The notes beneath the pieces were generated by a model. That model made no database searches, was not told the DNA's origin, and saw only the letters and a program-made list of their open reading frames with translations. DNA of 64,000 nt from Bacteroidota bacterium (GTDB lineage Bacteria > Bacteroidota > Bacteroidia > Flavobacteriales > Weeksellaceae): NCBI GenBank assembly GCA_023460855.1, contig JAEWOS010000020.1, positions 62,001 through 126,000 on the forward strand, given 5' to 3'. Of this stretch, positions 60,814 through 64,000 are shown one piece after another; positions within the stretch are counted from its first letter, which is position 1, and every line of letters begins with the position of its first letter. The position numbers and the translations under genes are program-made.

Positions 60814-61104
60814 TTAGATTAAATTTTCGCGAACCGCATTCGGATGTTTGCAAACCGAGGTTACTTTGATGTTCATGTACGGAAAAAGCGGCAGCGAACT
60901 TAAGATTTGGTGCAGCTCGTCCGGACTGTCAACTTCCAGAACGCTGATGTTGGAATATCTTCCGGCAACGCGCCACAGGTATTTCCATTTTCCTGAATTT
61001 TGCCATTTCTGTGAGGTTTCGCGCTCACGTTCCATGAAACTTTTCTTTTTGTCTTCGTCCCAGATTTCCGGGATGTTAACGTCCATTTCTACTACGTATA
61101 CCAT
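60814..61104 (-). CDS. catC: muconolactone delta-isomerase
   Basis: CatC isomerises muconolactone to beta-ketoadipate enol-lactone. The 96-residue protein from the ATG at 61104 has VVEMDVNIPEIWDEDKKKSFMERERETSQKWQNSGKWKYLWRVAGRY (residues 4-50), the standard family opening, and LSSLPLFPYMNIKVTSVCKHP, with the C-terminal Pro-rich segment. The size is exactly that of the family. The longer frame reaches back into the heptad-repeat tract and was rejected. catA follows after 41 bases. Confidence 0.93.
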   Translation of the reverse strand: MVYVVEMDVNIPEIWDEDKKKSFMERERETSQKWQNSGKWKYLWRVAGRYSNISVLEVDSPDELHQILSSLPLFPYMNIKVTSVCKHPNAVRENLI

Positions 61105-61111
61105 AATTTTT

Positions 61112-61188
61112 ATTTGAAATTTTATATTTGATATTCGAAATTGAGTGGTGAGCTTGAATCTCAAATCTTAAACCTCAAACATCGAATC
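61112..61188. repeat. degenerate heptanucleotide tandem tract 2 (catB-catC spacer)
   Basis: Eleven consecutive 7-base units fill almost all of the 88-base spacer between the catB stop (61193) and the catC ATG (61104). Examples are ATTTGAA (61112), ATTTGAT (61126), TCAAATC (61161) and TCGAATC (61182). Seen from 61154 on, AA or AAYC recurs every seven bases. Confidence 0.7.
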
Positions 61189-61192
61189 AGTT

Positions 61193-62317
61193 TTACTTCC
61201 TTTTATAGAATTTGAATTTATCTTCGTCGATTTCGAGTCCAAGTCCCGGTTTTTTTGGAAGTTCCAGCATACAGTCGCGGAACGTCATCGGATTTGTAAC
61301 AATTTCATCTGTAATGAGCAGCGGTCCGAAAAGTTCCGTTCCCCAACTCAGATTTTTGAAAGTACTGAAAACCTGCGCAGAAGCGACGCTTCCTATTGTT
61401 CCTTCCAGCATGGTTCCGCCGTAAATTCCTATATCTGCTGCGGCCGCAATTCCCGCGATTTTGGTTGAATTGTAAAGTCCGCCTGCTTTCATGATCTTCA
61501 CTGCGAAAACACTTCCGCCGCGGATTTTTGCCAGTTTAAAGGCATCTTCCGTTGTGGCAACCGCTTCATCGGCCATAATCGGAATGTGGAAAAATTCAGT
61601 CAGTCTGGCCAAACCTTCAAAATTGGTTTTGTTGATTGGCTGTTCGATGAGATCAACGCCGTTTTCCTGAAGAACTCTGATCCATTTTTTTGCGGTTTCT
61701 TCGTTCCATGCCTGATTGACGTCCACAGTAATTTTAATGTCTTCGCCAACCGCAGCTTTTATTGCACAAACATGAGATACATCTTTTTTCGGGTCGTTGC
61801 TTCCGATCTTCAGCTTAAACGTATCGTGTCTTTTAATGGAGATCAGATGTTTTGCTTCCTCAATATCTTTTTCTGTGTTTCCGCTCGCCAAAGTCCACAG
61901 AACCGGAAGTTTATCGGAAACGGATCCTCCTAAATATTCAGCGACCGTAATGCCCAATCTTTTTCCCTGTGCATCGAGCAGTGCAGTTTCTATTCCTGCT
62001 TTTGCAAAATTATTAGCCTGAATATTTTCGCCTATCACATTCATCAAAGCATTGATGTTGGTAGCATCTTTTCCGATGATCAGTGGTGCGATATATTTGT
62101 CAATCGTCAGCTTCATTCCTTCCGGAGATTCTGCGCCGTAGCTCATTCCGCCAATCGTTGTACTTTCGCCCCAACCGGAAATTCCGTCTTCCGAGGTAAT
62201 TTTTGTAATTACCATCGTCTGGTTTTTCATCGTCGCCATCGAAAGTTTGTGCGGACGGATCGTCGGCAAATCCAGAATTGCAACTTCGACTGATATTATT
62301 TTAGGATTTTTTTTCAT
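61193..62317 (-). CDS. catB: muconate cycloisomerase
   Basis: CatB closes cis,cis-muconate to (+)-muconolactone. The 374-residue enolase-superfamily protein shows the capping domain and the barrel with the KxK base pair (Lys168/Lys170 in FKLKIG), metal ligands Asp199 (VDVNQAW), Glu225 (LIEQP) and Asp250 (MADEAV), and the second-side lysine near 274-277 (VKIMKAGG). It is the first gene of the catechol operon and is preceded by a promoter-like box and an inverted repeat. Confidence 0.93.
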   Translation of the reverse strand: MKKNPKIISVEVAILDLPTIRPHKLSMATMKNQTMVITKITSEDGISGWGESTTIGGMSYGAESPEGMKLTIDKYIAPLIIGKDATNINALMNVIGENIQANNFAKAGIETALLDAQGKRLGITVAEYLGGSVSDKLPVLWTLASGNTEKDIEEAKHLISIKRHDTFKLKIGSNDPKKDVSHVCAIKAAVGEDIKITVDVNQAWNEETAKKWIRVLQENGVDLIEQPINKTNFEGLARLTEFFHIPIMADEAVATTEDAFKLAKIRGGSVFAVKIMKAGGLYNSTKIAGIAAAADIGIYGGTMLEGTIGSVASAQVFSTFKNLSWGTELFGPLLITDEIVTNPMTFRDCMLELPKKPGLGLEIDEDKFKFYKRK

Positions 62318-62370
62318 GCTTTAATTATCAATTCAAAAACTGTTAATGCCCTCATAACAAATTGATAATA

Positions 62371-62395
62371 CAAATTTAAACATGATAAAAATCAT
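62371..62395 (-). promoter_or_regulatory. catB promoter: -7 box and adjacent inverted repeat
   Basis: On the minus strand TAAATTTG (62371-62378) matches TAnnTTTG. Just upstream lies the inverted repeat ATGAT (62382-62386)/ATCAT (62391-62395), four bases apart, in the position where an activator or repressor would sit. It is 54 bases before the catB ATG. Confidence 0.5.
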
Positions 62396-62466
62396 ATAAT
62401 AGGACTTTTTTGGAAAAAAATGGGATTTTTTGAAAAATCGCAAAAATTGTTGTCTTCTGTTTGAAT

Positions 62467-63342
62467 TTAATTCACAGAAAGACGGTATTCTTTAGGAGTA
62501 AGTCCTGTTTTCTGCTTGAATAACCTTGCAAAATAACTTGGATCGTCAATGTCAAACTGATATGAAACTTCGGAAATCGTATAATCCGGATTCCGGAGCG
62601 TACTCTTTATATTAAGGATAAGAAAATCGAGAATTACTTCCTTTGGAGTTTTTCCGGACATCGTTTTGCACAGCTGACTGAGTTGCTGCACCGTAATTCC
62701 CAATTCTGAAGCGTAATCTTCCACACGTTTCTTGATGCTCTGGTTCTCCTGAACAAGTTTCTTGAAATTCCGGAACGTATTTCGGTCCGTATTATTTAAG
62801 GTGTGAATAACTGTTTGGTTGGAATGATTTAAACGGTAAATCCTCAAAAGCAGCATTCCCACTAAATACTGAAGCGACAAATCGCGGCCGGGAAGCTGAT
62901 TTTTATACTCGAAAATACATTTATGAATCGTGGTGTAAGCGTCTTCAACAAGTTTGTTTTCCTGTTCGATTTCGGTGATACTGATGGAATCCAGCTCGTA
63001 AATAACTTCCACATCGTGTTTCAGCATCTGATCGACTGAATTTGCAGCAAGCGAGAGAAGCCAACCGCTGGAACCGTATTCAAACTGAAAACCGTGAACA
63101 ACCGCTTGCGGAATCGTAATAATCGAAGGTTTTTCTACTGTAAAAGATTCGTTGTTGGCGATGAGTTCAAGCTTTCCGCGTTCCAGAACGAAAATCTGAA
63201 ACAGGTTTCTGTGCGCATGTGGTTTTATGGAATATCCCGATTTATGGAAAACTTCCTCCAACGGAATAATGTTGATAATATCCCGCACCAACTGGATATT
63301 CTGCTGCTCATAAACACCGCTGTAATAGATTTTCTGCGCCAC
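62467..63342 (-). CDS. AraC-family transcriptional regulator (probable cat operon regulator)
   Basis: The 291-residue protein has an N-terminal cupin-like sensor domain (YSIKPHAHRNLFQIFVLERGKLELI, about 35-95) and a C-terminal AraC domain (about 190-288) with two helix-turn-helix parts, VEDYASELGITVQQLSQLCKTMSGKTPKEVI and TISEVSYQFDIDDPSYFARLFKQKTGLTPKEYR. The start is GTG at 63342 (no in-frame ATG near). Its position directly upstream of the catechol operon suggests it controls that operon in response to an aromatic or muconate; this is inference from context. It lies 18 bases after the hydrolase gene. Confidence 0.85.
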   Translation of the reverse strand: MAQKIYYSGVYEQQNIQLVRDIINIIPLEEVFHKSGYSIKPHAHRNLFQIFVLERGKLELIANNESFTVEKPSIITIPQAVVHGFQFEYGSSGWLLSLAANSVDQMLKHDVEVIYELDSISITEIEQENKLVEDAYTTIHKCIFEYKNQLPGRDLSLQYLVGMLLLRIYRLNHSNQTVIHTLNNTDRNTFRNFKKLVQENQSIKKRVEDYASELGITVQQLSQLCKTMSGKTPKEVILDFLILNIKSTLRNPDYTISEVSYQFDIDDPSYFARLFKQKTGLTPKEYRLSVN

Positions 63343-63360
63343 AGTTCTAAGATACGGAAA

Positions 63361-64000
63361 TTATTTTTTAACAAAATCCAGAAGCGGTGTAATGAACCTT
63401 TCAAACGCTTCAATGTGCGGCGAATGTCCCACATTATCGAGTTCCACGAGTTTTGAACCTTTAATTTTTTTCTGAGTTTCCTTTCCTAAATTCTGATACA
63501 GTCCCATTAAAGGTTGCAGTTCTTTCGGTGCGTTTCCTTTACCAATCGCGGTTCTGTCGCGCGTTCCGATAATCAAAAGAGTAGGAGCGGTGATTTTTTC
63601 AAAATCGTAAACCACAGGCTGCGTAAAAATCATGTCGGAAGTTAATGCTGCATTCCAGGCGGTAATCGGGAAATCTTTTGAAACCGTCCAACCGGCCAAC
63701 ATGTTCAGCCATTTGTCGTATTCCGGTTTCCATTTTCCGTCGTAATAAAATTTCAGCTGATAATCTTTGTAGGAATTGTAGGTGTTTTTCAGTTCGTTTG
63801 CGTACTGTTTATCAATATTTTGATACGGTGAAAATCGTTTATAATCTTCGAGTCCTATTGGGTTTGCCAATATCAGTTTTTCAACATTTTCAGGATACAT
63901 CACCGCCATTCTTGAGGCGAGCATTCCGCCCATTGAATGTCCGAGGACAATGAATTTCTTAATTCCTAGATCGTCCATAATGGATTTTGTGTTTTCGCCC
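63361..64000 (-). CDS. alpha/beta hydrolase (5' end outside window)
   Basis: The frame is open to base 64000, so the N-terminus is missing; 212 codons are visible. The nucleophile elbow VLGHSMGGMLASRMA, the acid in LLIIGTRDRTAIG and the histidine in VGHSPHIEAFERF form a complete triad. The cap between them is rich in Tyr and Lys. It probably hydrolyses an ester. Because it precedes the AraC-type gene by 18 bases, it may belong to the same aromatic-ester pathway, though the substrate cannot be read. Confidence 0.85.
   Translation of the reverse strand, partial: GENTKSIMDDLGIKKFIVLGHSMGGMLASRMAVMYPENVEKLILANPIGLEDYKRFSPYQNIDKQYANELKNTYNSYKDYQLKFYYDGKWKPEYDKWLNMLAGWTVSKDFPITAWNAALTSDMIFTQPVVYDFEKITAPTLLIIGTRDRTAIGKGNAPKELQPLMGLYQNLGKETQKKIKGSKLVELDNVGHSPHIEAFERFITPLLDFVKK

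Overview
The window looks like a chromosomal segment of a flavobacterium (Bacteroidota, Flavobacteriia), most likely the Chryseobacterium/Kaistella/Epilithonimonas group. The evidence is family content rather than a database match: a SecD-SecF fusion, DUF5686 and DUF4286 proteins, an OMP beta-barrel TonB receptor, a thioester-less alpha-2-macroglobulin, and -7 promoter boxes of the Bacteroidota form TAnnTTTG with little Shine-Dalgarno signal. Both edges cut a gene: a TonB-dependent receptor on the left and an alpha/beta hydrolase on the right.

Layout. 1-4.1 kb: outer-membrane receptor, then dapF-mltG (lysine/peptidoglycan). 4.6-5.9 kb: an AT-rich Mrr-type restriction gene and a small lipoprotein. 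6-14 kb: pnuC, an amino-acid permease, a beta-propeller protein, hemN and secDF. 14-18 kb: a DUF5686 outer-membrane protein, an unknown protein and a DUF5715 (M15-like) exported protein. 18.0-21.5 kb: a small GIY-YIG nuclease gene packed between long imperfect palindromes, next to alaS, with an inverted diverged copy beyond alaS. 21.5-24.5 kb: thioesterase, a holin-like membrane protein, 2Fe-2S ferredoxin, an S24-type repressor with a palindromic operator candidate, a lipoprotein and DUF4286. 24.7-30.7 kb: gyrA-TPR, a DtxR/MntR-type regulator and threonine aldolase. 30.8-34.9 kb: lipoproteins with SRPBCC and PhnB-like proteins. 35.0 kb: tRNA-Arg(ACG). 35-41.7 kb: a periplasmic binding protein, mtgA, a PF10136 membrane protein, then antitoxin-toxin-recF-DUF721 as overlapping genes and a UbiA-like protein. 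41.8-47.6 kb: a 1944-residue alpha-2-macroglobulin. 47.7-51.1 kb: small cytosolic proteins (DUF1569, VOC, GNAT, DUF1801). 51.1-54.9 kb: a three-subunit molybdenum hydroxylase with a Tat signal on the FeS subunit. 55.7-62.3 kb: a catechol/beta-ketoadipate operon. 62.5-64 kb: an AraC-type regulator and a hydrolase.

The clearest metabolic unit is the minus-strand operon catB-catC-catA-pcaD-pcaIJ(fused)-FUSC-pcaF. It would take catechol through cis,cis-muconate, muconolactone, beta-ketoadipate enol-lactone, beta-ketoadipate and its CoA ester to succinyl-CoA and acetyl-CoA. A FUSC-family membrane protein sits inside it and the AraC-type regulator lies upstream. No ring-activating oxygenase that would supply catechol is present.

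The least ordinary features are the palindrome-flanked GIY-YIG gene (comparable in layout to REP-associated transposase units but with a different nuclease), two intergenic tracts built of degenerate 7-base repeats that end at start codons, the toxin-antitoxin pair translationally coupled to recF, and a SusC-plug-like peptide inside the alpha-2-macroglobulin. Functions were assigned by reading motifs; no searches were run.
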